DNA from: Trifolium pratense
Lineage: Eukaryota; Streptophyta; Magnoliopsida; Fabales; Fabaceae
Direction of reading: 5' to 3'
DNA length: 64,000 bases
Assembly (NCBI RefSeq): GCF_020283565.1
Contig: NC_060064.1
Location: forward strand, 17,256,337 to 17,320,336
Made by a program: the position numbers and the translations under genes. The notes under the pieces are model-generated. The model did no database searches and had not been told where the DNA came from. It worked only from the letters and a program-made list of their open reading frames with translations. Below are positions 45,488-57,974 of the stretch, in pieces; position 1 is the first letter of the stretch, and the number at the start of each line of letters is the position of its first letter.

Positions 45488-45944
45488 ATTGGTACTCTTA
45501 ATAATTCATATGTAGCCCCTTTTTATAAGGCGGATTCTAGCGTGAGGGAGTCATCCATATCTCTCACCTATGAGAGACTGAAATTCAACCACTAGATGCA
45601 TTAAATGGCTGTGATACTCTATCTGGAGAGAGAAAAATTCCTGCAGCTATAGCAGGTGAATATGGCTCACACTACATCCAATTACAATCATTATTCAATC
45701 TTGCATCTTTACTATCATTGTTTTTTCTTTCGTTCTTATCTACCATCATTATTTCCATCATCATTTTATTTTTTATACATTCAGCATTTTTTACAAAATA
45801 TGTTCATTCATGTTAATTAATATACTAAAATAATATTTACCATTTGACCAAAAAAAAATTACTATTATTTAAAATTACAAATGAAACCATCAATTGTATT
45901 ATTAGTTTTCAGTTTTAAGGCAAAAATATACCAGAGGTCCTTTA

Positions 45945-46325
45945 TTTTATTTAAAGTTAAATATATTTTTAATCCCTACATTTTACGCTATAGTCAAGAA
46001 TAGTCATACATTTTTTAATGGTGAAAAAAATCCTACAATTTTTTTCGTTACTAATTTTAGTCATCACTGTTAAAATTTTAATAGAATGCTGACTTGACAC
46101 CTATTTTTATTAAAAAAAAATAAAGGGATAAATACATTTTTATTTCCTACATTTAACTCTATATTCAAGAATATTCCTACATTTTTAATAAAAATAGATG
46201 TCAAGTCAGCATTCAGTTAAAATTTTAACAACGGGAACTATAGTGACTATTTTCACCATAAAAAAAATGTATTGACTATTTTTGACTATAGTGAAAAATG
46301 TAGGGATTGAAAACGTATTTAACCC
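45945..46325. mobile_element. Foldback MITE nested in the long-TIR element
   Basis: TTTTTAATCCCTACATTTTA followed by TATAGTCAA(G/A)AATAGTCA recurs in inverse at 46255-46325 (TGACTATAGTGAAAAATGTA, GGGATTGAAAAC). The middle holds AAAATAGATGTCAAGTCAGC paired with GCTGACTTGACACCTATTTT. Almost the whole 380 bases folds back. Confidence 0.85.
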
Positions 46326-46734
46326 TTTTATTTATTTGTAACATTTTGATCTTTTATTTATAATATATAGGTCATTTATCATATTTATATGTAATACTTT
46401 AGTCATTTATCTTAATTTTTTTTATATAGGTCTTTTATCTTTTATAACTCGCTCAATATAAACCATTATCTCATTTTTTTTAATTAAGAAAAAGCTAATA
46501 TTTATTTTTTAAATTCTTTTTTAATAAACCTAAAAAACTCATAATCCTAACAAACTCATACCCATGACCCTAAAATCTCAAAAATCAAACCATAAACCAC
46601 GTAGATAAATCAAGCAAGACCCAAAAATATCAAACTCAATATTTCTCCAAACATTCTTCTCACTCTAAACAACATCAAAAGATCAATAATAAATCCGAAT
46701 CTACGAAGAAAAGTATCAGATTTGAGAAGAAAAG

Positions 46735-47430
46735 TATCCGATGATCAATTTTTTTCCTCGTTCGTTTGTCAGTCTAATTATGTGATATTGAAAGGTCGGA
46801 TTGATTAAATTCAAAATCTCTAGTTAAAATCGGTAGTTTTAGGTAAACTTCAAGACTCTTTCATCAAAACTAGGTTTCTGGTGAGTCTTTTATTACAATT
46901 TGTCAATCCATTTGAAGTAAGATCATCAAAATTCTTTTTCTCATTCATTTGTCATTTCAATTGAATGATATTCATCGGTCGGATTGATTAAATTCAAAAA
47001 TTTTAGTCAAAATCGATAATTTCATTCAAACTTCATGACACTTTCATCAAAGCTAGTTTCCTGATGAGTCTGTTATTACAATATGTCTATCCATTTTGAA
47101 TACGATCATCAATTTTTTTTTCCTCATTTTTTGTCAGTCAAATTGGGTGATATTCAACGGTTGAATTGATTGAATTCAAAATTTCCAATCAAAATCGATA
47201 GTTTTATTCAACCTTCATGACACTTTCAACAAAACTAGGTTTTTGACGAGTCTGTTATTACAATCTGTCTATCCATTCGGAGTCTGATCATCAAAATTAT
47301 TTTTCTCATTTGTTTGTCAGTCTAATTAGGTCATATTGAACGGTCAGATTTATTAAATTTAAAATCTCCAATCAAAATTGGTAGATTCAGTCAAAGTTAA
47401 TGACCTTTTTATTAAAACTAGATTTCGGTT
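46735..47430. repeat. ~183-bp tandem repeat, about four units
   Basis: Units start at about 46735, 46921, 47104 and 47286 with GATCATCAAAATT or similar, and share CTCATTTGTTTGTCAG, GGTCGGATTGATTAAATTCA and GAGTCTGTTATTACAATCTG. Units are diverged (roughly 80-90% by eye). No coding content. Confidence 0.85.
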
Positions 47431-48973
47431 TTAATTGTTATTAAGATAAATCATTTTTATCCATCGTAAAGTAGACCAGTTTTGTTTTATCCACGGTAAA
47501 TAAAAATTTGTGATCTTTGTTTTTCCTCTTTTGTTGGACAACTTGGACATCTTTAATGACATGGCAAACATACATAACTTTTCTTTCATTTTTTCGTTAT
47601 TTATTTAGTGCCATATAGATTATTTAATTGAAAATAACACTTTTTCGATTTTTGAAAAATTAACTGCACAAATTTCAATCTCATATTATTATATTTGTTT
47701 TTTTAACCAGTCGAAATACCGTTTAACATTTTTCTTATTTAATTATATATTCATTTTCTAAAAGAAAAAAAAAATTAAAAACAGAAATTTTAAACAATTT
47801 ATTCATCATCTTCATGACTACCACCAATAACTTCATCAACTTCCATCACTCTCTACATGGAAAATATGTCTTCTTCTACCTTCTACCTTAAAACTTAAAC
47901 TTAGAAGAAGGATAACAACAAATACAGCTACTGCTTCAGATCCATTTCGTTGCTTATATGAATGATTGTTCTTGGGGGTTATTGTTATTGTTGTTGATTT
48001 AGATTTTTCTTTTCAGATCTGGGTTTTACATGTTGATTGAATACACTTCTCTCTCACGCTTTTACCTAATGCGATATTAAGTGAAGTCATATTCTATATA
48101 TACTCCAAAGCTTTTTAATTAGTAATGAAATGAAGAAATGGAAGGAATCTATTTCCATAGGGGATCCGGAAAATTATTGAATAGAAATGGAAGGAATCTA
48201 TATACTCCAACTTTTAGATGTTGATTGAATACCCTCTCTTTCTCTCTCACGCTTTGATGATGATTTTTCTGGAAAATGATTTTGATACCCTTTTAGATTT
48301 GATAATAATTTGGAAGATGATTTTGTTAACTTTTTCAATTGAGTCAAAATACAAAAAAATGGGTATTCAATTTTAGTAAAAATAAAGATGGTTTCATTTG
48401 TAATTTTAAATAAGAGTTTAATTGTTGTACATTTTCGGTGTAAAGATTTTTTACACATACATCCAATGATGTGTTGTCACATCATTTAATGAATGTGACA
48501 CATCATGTGTTTTTAATTATCATACGTGATGTGTCGGTATATTATTGAACGCATATGTAAAATAACTTTAGACTGACAGTACATATAAATTAAATTCTTT
48601 AAATAATGATAAATATAATTTTAGTATATTAATTAGCATGAATGAACATATTTTGTAAAAAATGCTGAATGTATAAAAATTAAAATGATAATAGTTGGAT
48701 AAGAAGGAAGAAAAGAAAGAAATGTTAAAATGTAACACAAAATGCAGTGTGAGCCATATTCACCTGCTATAGCTGCAGGAATTTTTCTCTCTCCAGATAG
48801 AGCATCACAGCCATTTAATGCATCTAGTGGTTGAATTTCAGTCTCTCATGGGTGAGAGATATGGATGACTCCCTCACGCTAGAATCCGCCTTTTTATAAT
48901 AGGTAGTTACCCTTTTTATGTGAATTATTGAATGCCAATCTTTTTTCTTTTTATTTAAAATCAATATGTATTT

Positions 48974-49021
48974 TTTTTTTTTTTTGACTCAAAAGCAACA
49001 ATATTCATTCATTCAAAATCG
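48974..49021 (-). mobile_element. 47-bp truncated retroposon with ~17-bp target duplication
   Basis: A T-run then GACTCAAAAGCAACAATATTC and ATTCATTCAAAATCG. It is flanked by AAATCAATATGTATTTT on the left and AAATCAATGTGTATTTT on the right. The insert matches the end of the retroposon near 50177 (TTGACAATAACAAAATGATA, TTCATTCATTCAAA). Confidence 0.7.
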
Positions 49022-49039
49022 AAATCAATGTGTATTTTA

Positions 49040-50170
49040 ATCTTTCAAAAACATAACTAGTATATCTCAAATTTTTTATTAATGATGTTAAAATTAAGAC
49101 ATGCCCTTGATAAGTTTATTTGTCCTTCTACTTCAAAGTTTTCTTACTTCAATGTCACATAACATACGTACAACAACTTGTATGTTAGTTTTTTTTCTTT
49201 TAACTCTTTGATTATTAGATGTTTTAGTGTTAGTTTTTTTTTACCTCACAAGAATTTGAACCCTTAACCTTAAGTTTATTTACGTTTGGCTCAAATCAGT
49301 TGAATTATTCACTATATTTTTTATAGTGAAACTTATTAATCACTTAAGTTCAATATATTGATCGTTTGCTAACTATTTTGTGCAAGGACAATATCAACAT
49401 CAACATAATATTGTGTTGTAATTGAACTAGATCTACTGAAAAGTGATGGACAACTTAGGAAAAAGGAAAAAGACCCCACCAAAAAAGTTACGAGGCTAGT
49501 TATTTGAGAGAAGCAGCAACTTTTCTTAATTTTGAGGTGTGTAATTTTCACTCAAACTTTTTGTTGGCAAATGGGGTATGAGTGGAAGTAATCATACATG
49601 GGACGGTGCACAAAGTGATAGTGCGTGCCATTAACCAACTCAGCATTCAGTTTCCAACTGTCGAAAGAAACATGTTGGGGTGTTTTGTTTGCTGTGGTAG
49701 AAATAGAATACTTATTCTTCTCCACATTCCTTGTTGTCCCTACGATTGGATTCTTTTGTTGACTCTTCAGATTTTCTATCAGATCCAACGGTTGATGAGC
49801 GTTTTCATTGCCATGTCTTAAAGACGTGCAACGGGTAACTGCCAACCTAGCATACAACATGGTGTCACATTTGGGACATAATCTTTGTCCCCTGTTGACC
49901 ACCCTCCATTTGTTTTAAACATGTACTAACATGGTAATAAAATATCTTATGATTCTTTCTATTTTTTTTAAAAATATTGATAGTTTCAATTTTAAGGGAA
50001 AAAAAATTTAAGAGAAAAAAAATATACAAAGAGTCTCGTAAGTTTAGCTCTGTTGTCAGGAACATCGCAATATATGTATACGAGCCGGATTTGAACCCTT
50101 AACACTCTACTTATTTACATTTAAGCTAAATTTTCTAGCCACTAGACTACTTAAAAAAAAAATACAAAGA
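49040..50170. other. Intergenic, no gene supported
   Basis: A 116-codon minus-strand frame at 49552-49902 has no recognisable domain. GAATTTGAACCCTTAACCTTA at 49253 and GGATTTGAACCCTTAACACT at 50087 resemble SINE B-box tails in inverse. Confidence 0.45.
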
Positions 50171-50171
50171 G

Positions 50172-50640
50172 ATTTTTTTTTTGACAATAACAAAATGATA
50201 TTCATTCATTCAAATTGATAGATTACATCAAATACAACCACGAAATCAACATCGCTAAAAACATAAAGGATGAATCTGCGAGACTGCGAACAAAACTCAC
50301 AGCATCCGAGTTAATAGCATATAACGGCAAAATGCCTACAACAAATAATATGATAAAGTTAAAGTCACCGAAGTATCCATGTCTCCGGATCTGCAGCGTT
50401 GAAGCCCAAATCATTGGTTGAATCTGTAATTGACTGAAGCCGATCTTTTCAATAGAAATCAAATGAACACCGCAACAATACGGGACAACAAAAACGTCGC
50501 ACAAGACGACGAACAACACAACGCCGCACTCAGACGGTGAAATCACAAAAAAGAAAACACAAAAGAAAAACTTGATCAATGTGAAGATCACTTATTTAAA
50601 TAAAAAGAAAAGGAAAAACAATTATGAGAGGTGATTTTGG
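50172..50640 (-). mobile_element. Probable retroposon 3' end
   Basis: Starts on the plus strand with a T-run (poly-A of the minus strand) then TTGACAATAACAAAATGATA and TTCATTCATTCAAATTGATA, a tail also found truncated at 48974. The next ~350 bases are less AT-rich than the surroundings (GTCTCCGGATCTGCAGCGTT; AACGTCGCACAAGACGACG). No domain is recognised, so its parent is unknown. Confidence 0.5.
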
Positions 50641-51542
50641 GTCAAAAATTGACCCTAAAACCACTCCTCCTTGGTAGATCAAGAAAAAAAAAACTAGGTT
50701 AAGGTGGAGGTGGCGGCTATGAAGAAAAGGAGAAGAAAGGTGAGTGCATAGGAATAATACAAAGAGATTTTAAATACTATATTTGTGTCTTTCTTTTTTC
50801 TAATTAAATAAAACTATTATTTTTAAGAAATTGAGAAAATCGTACTCCTGATGTAATAATCTTCTCAACTTGGATAGTTATGCACATTTCATTATAAGTT
50901 TGCACGTACATATAATCATCTTGAATTCTCTTTTGATTCGCAAGAGAGAGATGTGAGAAAGAATAAGTTAAAGATCTGTCCAAAAAAAAAAGTTAAGGAA
51001 AAGAAATAATAAATAATATAGATCAAAAGTGGAATAATTTTTGTTGTTGGGTAGGATTGAAAATGGTTAAATATAATATTTTCTATTTATGTAAAATGAG
51101 TTAAGAAGTAAAAGTTCAAAGTTCAAGTTTAGGAGATTTTGAATAATACTAACACTAACAATTAGTAATAATTATTAATTTTGGCCATTTAAAAAAAAAA
51201 TTCTATGTTTGTTTTGTTTGATTTTAAATGCAAGAGTAATCTCAATGGCAACAATATGTTCATAGAAGTTTTAATTGATGAAGAAAACACGATCACATGC
51301 TATGGTTTAAACTTAAAGTGATGAATACAACTTTTAGTAGAAACTTTGAAGTTGAGAAGCATCTTATCTAAAGAGAGCCTAAAAGATGAAGTACGGTCCT
51401 ATAGATTTAGAAGTTTTAGATTTCTTTGTATAAATAGAGTTATTCATGGTTTAATTGTGCATATTAGCCAAAACACATCAAGAACACGATATTTAAGGAA
51501 CCATATATTAAAAAAAAAAAACTATAGAAGATAATAAATTTC
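50641..51542. other. Intergenic, no gene seen
   Basis: AT-rich with a short purine-rich stretch near 50685-50745. No conserved frame. Confidence 0.45.
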
Positions 51543-51856
51543 AGGCAAAATTACACTATAGGTCATTTATCTTTTTTTTTTTGTAACATTTTGGTCATTT
51601 ATTTTTTTTTATAACACTTTAGTCCTTTATTTTTTTTATTTGTAACACTTTAGTTCTTTTTTTTGTAACAGTTTGATCCTTTATCTTTTTTTATTTGTAA
51701 CACTTTGGTCCTTTATTTTTTATAAATAAATAAGATAAGGACCAAAGTGTTACAAAAAAAGAAGATAAAAGACCAAATTGTTACAAAAAAATATAACGAC
51801 CAAAGTGTTAAAAAAAAATAAGATAAAAGATATGTAGTGTAATTTTGCCTAAATTT
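51543..51856. mobile_element. Foldback element with AGGCAAAATTACACTA ends
   Basis: AGGCAAAATTACACTATAGG at the left pairs with TGTAGTGTAATTTTGCCT at the right. The interior is alternating GTAACACTTTGGTCCTTTAT blocks on the left half and their inverse on the right. Related blocks occur near 45917-45945 and 46335-46440. Confidence 0.8.
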
Positions 51857-52039
51857 AAGTAGTAGGAGTATTTGACAATTTTTGTGTGTCATTTATTGTA
51901 TATACACAATACTCCAAGTAGAGTTAGTTTAAAGATAAACATTGACACTCAAAATTTTATTACTGCTTGACATGTATAATAATCATAAACTAAATAGTTG
52001 TTTCAGACCTTGTTGTAGACATATTTTTTAAGAGGGTTT

Positions 52040-52310
52040 ATCTCCCAAAAGTTTTCACCATTCCACTCATACTTGAGGAATTATATGGCTGGATGTTTGA
52101 GGCTTGTAGAGAAGCATAGACTTGTAGGACTGACATAAAAGTATGTCCAGAGAAGTGGGTTTTTCCCAAACACAAATGGGATTGTCGTATCCTGCTAAAC
52201 TTTTTGGATCAAACCAGCTAAGTGGTTGCCTGGAGGAGCAGGATGCTGAACAGGAGGTGGAGGAGGTTGAGGAGTAGGTGGAGGATGCTGCCTCATCTTT
52301 TTTGGGCCGG
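52040..52310 (-). pseudogene. Unrecognised coding remnant, Pro-rich
   Basis: The minus strand reads MRQHPPPTPQPPPPPVQHPA and PPGNHLAGLIQ, then a stop. A neighbouring frame continues SWFDPKSLAGYDNPICVWEK and PTSLDILLCQSYKSMLLYK to a stop. Two adjoining frames with protein-like composition suggest a frameshifted processed fragment. I do not recognise the protein. Confidence 0.35.
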
Positions 52311-52516
52311 TCCTTTTTATTTAATTTTGATATAATTTTTGTGTCTGTTGAGAATTATTTTGCTGTAATTTTTTGTCTAATGTTTACATTGTAATCATCA
52401 CTTTTTTATGTAATAAAATTGTTTATTGTAAAATTTTCTACAATTTTCCTCTGCCATTCGCAAAAAAAGAAAAAAAAAACCTTTCAAAAACACGAATCAA
52501 ACGATGTTCGCTATAT

Positions 52517-52541
52517 ATATATATATATATATATATATGAG
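52517..52541. repeat. (TA)n microsatellite
   Basis: About twelve TA units between GATGTTCGC and GAGGTGCGTTCGC. GTTCGC motifs recur on both sides in both orientations (52506-52600). Confidence 0.95.
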
Positions 52542-52699
52542 GTGCGTTCGCATTCCACATAGCGAACGAATAAAAGTTGTTCGCTTCCTAGGATGCGAAC
52601 ATTTTTTTTTTTTGAAAAGAAAAATTTATGTGGGAGGTGACTGCATTTTTAGGGTGCCTCATTAATGGTCACATCTTTGCCACACTCTCTTTGTAGTCT

Positions 52700-53016
52700 T
52701 TTTTTTTTTGTTACAAGAGAGAAAGAAAACAAAACAAAAAGAGGGACTGGCCCCTAACAAATATTATGCCCCCAGCATCAGCAATGAGTAATCTAGACAT
52801 GTCAGAAGGTGGAGCTTCTAATATCACAAGAGAAGACTTCGACGAAACTCCTAACTTGGCCAAGAAATCAGCACATTCCAATCCCTACCTATGAGTTGCC
52901 GAATTTTGTGAATCTCATTTGCATAAGTATGATAGGCGAAACACCATTCTTGATCAAACTAACAGCTTGCAAGGAGTCAGAGAAACAAACTAAATTTGTG
53001 TAACCATTACGGCGAA
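52700..53016 (-). mobile_element. 5'-truncated L1-type LINE with 18-bp target duplication
   Basis: ACACTCTCTTTGTAGTCT occurs at 52682-52699 and 53017-53034. The insert starts with a T-run (poly-A on the minus strand) and encodes on the minus strand the same RNase H end as 26340-26780 (SLQAVSLIKNGVSP). Full target duplication and clear tail make the borders exact. Confidence 0.9.
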
Positions 53017-53034
53017 ACACTCTCTTTGTAGTCT

Positions 53035-53412
53035 GAGAACAGTGTTCACACTCTAATTGACGAGGGGAATATTTAAAGAGTAGATTTTATTCTTCGTTAG
53101 AGTGTGCACTCTAATTAGTGGTGGTCTACTTTGATTAGTCCCATGTCCGATAAATTTTGATTATGTTTTAAATTTAAATAGTATATTAATACCATGAATT
53201 AAAATAAATTTTGTGTGTATATGTGCAAGAATTAAATCACTTAAATAGGATGTGATCACTTCGGTAGAATCCTTCGAGAACAACTTAATTCTCATGTTAA
53301 ACCATCCGAACTTATAATTTTGCAGAAATTTAAAATCAGAACCTAAAATAAAAATAATATTTTGTTAAATAATCTTATTGCCTTAAAATGTTACTTAAAA
53401 TTGTCATATTAA
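53035..53412. other. Spacer, no gene seen
   Basis: AT-rich DNA between the LINE and the copia element. Confidence 0.5.
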
Positions 53413-53793
53413 TGAAAATAAAAGGTATTGGAATTAAAGATTTTATTATTCAAAGTAGCAATGATTGTTGAAATGCTACTGTACGTGTTCTATATTGTAC
53501 TTCACTTGTGTACATATTACATATGAAAATATATAGGCCTATGGAGCCTAACCTGCAAGGCTGCAACGGTAACAATAATATATACATGGAAATACCATTA
53601 AGTAGTTTTATGGCTATTATCTTTGTCCAACGGTAATGATGATATTAGGAAATATCATTAAGTGATTTTATGAGTATTATTTGGTTTAACTCCATGTATT
53701 AAAGCAATGCATTCACACAAATTGATTTCCAATGGTTTGTTTGATTGGTCTTTATTTGAGCCATTAACTATGGAATCTTCATGATTCTTTACA
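53413..53793 (-). repeat. 3' LTR of the copia element
   Basis: 381 bp, TG...CA ends. It contains near its inner end GAATC-TTCAT-GATTC, a 5-bp-arm hairpin similar in form to those of the decayed copia element at 5375-14861. Confidence 0.93.
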
Positions 53794-55667
53794 TCCCCCT
53801 TCAAGGTTGGCAGAGAGTGTAGATGAACGCCAAGCTTGTATCGGAAAGTGGCAAAAGGAGCTTTACCCAATGCTTTGGTGAAAACATCTGCAATTTGTTG
53901 AGTTGTAGGCAAGTATTGAAGTTGAAGATGACCATTGGTAACTTTTTCTCGGATAAAATGATAGTCAATCTCAATATGTTTGGTTCGAGCATGAAATACT
54001 GGATTATGAGCCAAGTGAATTGCACTTTTGTTATCACAAAGGAGGAGTGGACGTCGCTCAAGTTTGATCCCGAGGTCATGGAGGAGATGTTGGAGCCATG
54101 TTAGTTCAGCAGCTGTGGTTGCCAACGACCTATATTCAGCTTCGGTGCTCGAACGAGAGACAGTGGGTTGCTTCTTGGAAGCCCATGATATGCAGTTCGA
54201 TCCTAGAAAGATGCAATAACCAGTTGTGCTTCTTCTAGTAGTCGGACATCCTGCCCAATCTGCATCACAAAAGGCATTAAGAGTTAGAGAACTTTGAGAT
54301 AAATATCGAAGGCCATGTGTCAATGTTCCTTTGATATATCGCAGAATACGTTTGACTGCACGCATGTCCTTTTTTGTTGGATTTTGAAAATGTTGGCACA
54401 CAACATTTACAGCATGTGTAATGTCTGGTCTTGTGAAGGTAAGATACTGGAGGGATCCACATAAACGACGATATTCAGTAGAATCCACAGACTCGTGATC
54501 ATCAGATAGTTCAATTGCTTTGTGAGCAATAGGAGTGCTAATTTTTGAAGCTTCGAGCATTTTTGCTTTTGCTAGAAGGTCTCGTGCATATTTTGTTTGG
54601 GAGATTGTGATACCACCAGAAAAATATCTAATTTCAAGACCTAAGAAATAATGTAGTTGTCCCAAGTCTTTGAGAGCGAAGTCCTTGTTGAGACGTTGGG
54701 TAAGACTAGATATGAAGTTTGAATTATTTCCTGTAATGATAACATCATCTACATAGACAAGCAAAATAATAAAGTTAGTGTTATGACGATAAATGAAGAG
54801 TGATGAATCAGCTTTACTACATGTAAATCCAATAGAAACAAGACAAGTATATAATTTTTCAAACCAAGCACGGGGTGCTTGTTTGAGACCATAAAGGGAT
54901 TTATGAAGAAGGCAAACATGATTAGGATATTGCGAATGTTCAAAGCCTGGAGGTTGTTCCATGTAGACACGTTCGTTGAGAGTTCCATTTAAAAAAGCAT
55001 TCTTCACATCTAATTGTTTGAGAGACCATTTGAAACGTAAAGCTAAAGAGAGAACAACCCGTATTGTTGGAGCTTTGACAACTGGGCTGAAAGTTTCCCC
55101 AAAATCAAGGCCAGGAATTTGTGTATATCCTTTGGCTACGAGTCGAGCTTTAAACCTGTCTATAGTGCCGTCTTCTTTCATTTTTGTACGAAAGATCCAT
55201 TTCGAACCCACAACATTGGCGCTAGGTGGGCGAGGAACAAGAGACCAAGTATGGTTGTGATGAAGGGCATCAATTTCATCATGCATAGCACTTCTCCAAT
55301 TTGTGTATTTAAGTGCAGTTTTAAAATTCTTAGGCTCTTCGGTTGAGATGATCAAGGCATCATGAGAGTGGGGAGGTTTTTTGATGGTTGGGCAATGAAA
55401 GTCTTTTAGGTAAGATGGAGGATGTTTGTCTCGTGTTGATCGACTAGTAGTAGGTATAGGATGAACATGGTTATTGGATATGTGAGGTTCAATATCAACT
55501 GATGGTTGGTTAACCGTTGTGGAAGGAGGTGGTGGAGAATATGTGTTTGCCTCAATATTAGAGGTAATAGGGTCTATGTTATTGACAATTAAGGGTGGTT
55601 GAGTTGAATTAGGTGAAGAGGGGTCAGTTAGATCCAAGACCATCTCTTTTTCCTGAAAACCATTCAT
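53658..55667 (-). CDS. Copia pol, reverse transcriptase and RNase H part
   Basis: The minus-strand frame opens where the upstream frame breaks. After a Ser/Pro/Thr-rich linker it carries the reverse transcriptase motifs ([56 protein letters not shown] and the catalytic YVDDVIITG), then RNase H ([66 protein letters not shown]). The frame continues through the polypurine tract into the 3' LTR, ending at 53658. All catalytic motifs look intact. It is out of frame with the gag-integrase part, so in this copy it would not be made as one polyprotein unless the frame is recoded. Confidence 0.9.
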   Translation of the reverse strand: MNGFQEKEMVLDLTDPSSPNSTQPPLIVNNIDPITSNIEANTYSPPPPSTTVNQPSVDIEPHISNNHVHPIPTTSRSTRDKHPPSYLKDFHCPTIKKPPHSHDALIISTEEPKNFKTALKYTNWRSAMHDEIDALHHNHTWSLVPRPPSANVVGSKWIFRTKMKEDGTIDRFKARLVAKGYTQIPGLDFGETFSPVVKAPTIRVVLSLALRFKWSLKQLDVKNAFLNGTLNERVYMEQPPGFEHSQYPNHVCLLHKSLYGLKQAPRAWFEKLYTCLVSIGFTCSKADSSLFIYRHNTNFIILLVYVDDVIITGNNSNFISSLTQRLNKDFALKDLGQLHYFLGLEIRYFSGGITISQTKYARDLLAKAKMLEASKISTPIAHKAIELSDDHESVDSTEYRRLCGSLQYLTFTRPDITHAVNVVCQHFQNPTKKDMRAVKRILRYIKGTLTHGLRYLSQSSLTLNAFCDADWAGCPTTRRSTTGYCIFLGSNCISWASKKQPTVSRSSTEAEYRSLATTAAELTWLQHLLHDLGIKLERRPLLLCDNKSAIHLAHNPVFHARTKHIEIDYHFIREKVTNGHLQLQYLPTTQQIADVFTKALGKAPFATFRYKLGVHLHSLPTLKGDVKNHEDSIVNGSNKDQSNKPLEINLCECIALIHGVKPNNTHKIT

Positions 55668-57972
55668 CAGAGTTAGGAAATGTAGTAATGGATGAATCAT
55701 AAGATTGTGAGTGTGTGGAATTTGTATGATGTAAATAAGGAAAATAATTTTCATTAAAAACTACATGGCGTGAAATGTAAACACGGTGAGTTTGTGAATC
55801 AAGACAGCGATATCCTTTATGAAGTGGGCTATATCCTAAAAAGACACAAGAAACAGTTTTTCTAGAAAACTTGTGCAATCCAGGTGTCTTTAAGTATGGA
55901 AAACATTGACAACCAAAAATTCTAAGCCCAGAATAATCGGGATGTTTGCCAAAAAGTTTAAAGTATGGAGTGTCCTTACCAATAGATGATAGAGGTAGTC
56001 GATTAATACGATAAACAGAAGTCAAGAAAGCATCAACCCAAAATTTTAAGGGAATATTTGCATGAAAAAGTAAAGTTAACCCCGTTTCAACAATGTGTCG
56101 ATGTTTTCGTTCAGCAAGACCATTTTGTTTTGGTGTGTAAGGACACGACAGCTGTTGAGCAATACCACTATAAGCCAAATGATTCATAAACTCATTTGAG
56201 GTGAATTCACCACCACCATCACTTTGAAATATTTTGATCTTCCTGTCAAAATGTTTCTCAACAAAAGCTTGAAATTTAAGAAAGCATGCATAAAAATCAG
56301 ATTTATTTCTTAAAGGATATAACCATGTGTATCGAGTAAAATCATCAACAAAAATTACATAATATTGAAACTTTTGAGAGGAAATAGTGGGAGCCGGTCC
56401 CCATAAGTCACTGTGAATTTTTTCTAAAGGAAAATGTGAAGTTGAATTAGATTTATTGAACGAAAGTTTACAACGTTTTCCAAATTGACAACTAGAACAT
56501 AAAGTATTTTTTGTTAACCAATTTGAAACATTGATGACTTGCTTATTTTCTAAAGTTTGCAAGAATTTAAAATTTGGATGTCCTAAACGTGCGTGCCAAA
56601 TCTCAGGAGATGCTTCCTTAATAGTGGAAAGAGCTTCAAAAGTTTCCCCCTTTAGTGCATAAAGGTTGCCTTGTTTATGTCCTTCGGCTATGATATTTTG
56701 TTTCTGATCCTTAATGACAAAACCATTAGAGTTAAATTCAAAAATACAATCATTATCATTAGTAAGTTGACTCACTGATAATAGGTTCTTTTTGAGGTTG
56801 GGCACTACCAAAGTATTGTTTAGACGAAGCTTACCTTGTATGGTTTTAAGAAAAATTTTACCTTTATGGGTGATAGGTAAAGCTTGCCCATTTCCGACAA
56901 AAACTTTGTCAGTGCCAAAATAAGGTTTAAGATTTTGTAAGTTACCTCCTGTGTTTGTCATATGGGTGGTTGCTCCCGAGTCAACATAGAAATCTTGATC
57001 ATTATCATCATTCAAGTACAATGATGCTAATGCTTCTTGGGCCTTTTCTTCTACATTGCTGTAGTCATACCTATAAAAGCACTTAGTGGCAATGTGATTT
57101 GTTCTACCACAAATTTGGCAAGCTTCCTTGTTTTCTTCCTTTGGCGGTCCTTTCAAATTGGTACTTGAACTCGGAGCAAACCTAGAGTTAGAGGCTTGAA
57201 AGTTGTGACTTTTATTAGGACGATTTTGAGTAAAATTGTGTGAGCCACGTCCTCTATGATTGCCTCTACCTCCACGCATGTTACTTCCTTTTCCTCTATG
57301 GGTAAAGAAAGCTTGATTATGATCAATGGAGGACTTTTCTTCAGCAAGATAAACCTGTTCAAAATTTTGCAAAGACATAATAAATTGATGAAATGAAGGA
57401 CATGGAGGTTTTGATAGAACTGCAATTTTGAACTCTTTATATTTGATTCCAAGTCCCTTTGAGATTTGGAATACTTTGTCCACATCTGAGAGTGGCTTTC
57501 CAATGGCTGCAAGTTTGTCACAAATATCTTTGAATTTTCTTATGTACTCATCTAGGGTCAAGTTCCCTTTTGATAAGCCATACAAATTATTTTTGAGTTG
57601 AGCCTCACTATCTTCACTATTTGGCAGCAGTTGATCGTTGATTGTACTCCAAATTGAATAAGCTGTATCTCCACCATAAATCAAACTAAGAGTTTCTTCC
57701 TTCATATTACTAAGGAGCCATGATGTGAGTAATCCATCATTGAACACCCATTGCTCTTTGTCAGGGTTGTTTGATTTCTTTCCGGATGAATCAGTGATTT
57801 CATCAACCGGTTTTTCAGAGCTTGTGATGTGATGCTCAAGGTGAAGGCCTCGAATCAATGGTAGGATTTGCGATTTCCATAGCAAGAAATTTGTGGTGGA
57901 TAGTTTGATTGAGACTAAGTTGGAGCATTGGTGAAATGATAAAATGGTGAGTTTAGGTTCTTCTGATACCAT
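55624..57972 (-). CDS. Copia gag, protease and integrase part
   Basis: The start ATG at 57972 lies in the primer-site region and gives [15 protein letters not shown]. Order of domains: a UBN2-type gag ([26 protein letters not shown]), Gly/Arg-rich stretch, zinc knuckle [14 protein letters not shown], protease [13 protein letters not shown], pre-integrase [11 protein letters not shown], integrase core with [22 protein letters not shown] and [13 protein letters not shown]. It ends after [13 protein letters not shown] in a frame that shifts at an A-run (plus-strand T5 at 55647-55651) and stops at 55624. The open frame also extends upstream into the LTR, but a start there is unlikely. Confidence 0.9.
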   Translation of the reverse strand: MVSEEPKLTILSFHQCSNLVSIKLSTTNFLLWKSQILPLIRGLHLEHHITSSEKPVDEITDSSGKKSNNPDKEQWVFNDGLLTSWLLSNMKEETLSLIYGGDTAYSIWSTINDQLLPNSEDSEAQLKNNLYGLSKGNLTLDEYIRKFKDICDKLAAIGKPLSDVDKVFQISKGLGIKYKEFKIAVLSKPPCPSFHQFIMSLQNFEQVYLAEEKSSIDHNQAFFTHRGKGSNMRGGRGNHRGRGSHNFTQNRPNKSHNFQASNSRFAPSSSTNLKGPPKEENKEACQICGRTNHIATKCFYRYDYSNVEEKAQEALASLYLNDDNDQDFYVDSGATTHMTNTGGNLQNLKPYFGTDKVFVGNGQALPITHKGKIFLKTIQGKLRLNNTLVVPNLKKNLLSVSQLTNDNDCIFEFNSNGFVIKDQKQNIIAEGHKQGNLYALKGETFEALSTIKEASPEIWHARLGHPNFKFLQTLENKQVINVSNWLTKNTLCSSCQFGKRCKLSFNKSNSTSHFPLEKIHSDLWGPAPTISSQKFQYYVIFVDDFTRYTWLYPLRNKSDFYACFLKFQAFVEKHFDRKIKIFQSDGGGEFTSNEFMNHLAYSGIAQQLSCPYTPKQNGLAERKHRHIVETGLTLLFHANIPLKFWVDAFLTSVYRINRLPLSSIGKDTPYFKLFGKHPDYSGLRIFGCQCFPYLKTPGLHKFSRKTVSCVFLGYSPLHKGYRCLDSQTHRVYISRHVVFNENYFPYLHHTNSTHSQSYDSSITTFPNSDEWFSGKRDGLGSN

Positions 57973-57974
57973 AA

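Larger units (their letters stand above)
45488..48940. mobile_element. Long terminal-inverted-repeat element (MULE-like or foldback), 3.4 kb
   Basis: The left arm (about 45488-45845) and right arm (about 48600-48940) are inverted copies. They share GGCGGATTCTAGCGTGAGGG, CATCCATATCTCTCACC, CCTGCAGCTATAGCAGGTGA and, further in, ACATTCAGCATTTTTTACAA in opposite orientations. Arms of roughly 340-350 bases suit Mutator-like elements, but no MURA transposase is present and no 9-bp duplication was found. The interior holds another MITE (45945-46325) and a satellite-like array (46735-47430). Confidence 0.8.

Noticed and set aside
49552..49902. 116-codon minus-strand frame with CPKC
   Set aside because: One CxxC pair but no family match, no splice continuation and no conserved neighbour.
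53823..54104. Plus-strand frames across the copia RT region
   Set aside because: Antisense shadows of the minus-strand RNase H coding region.
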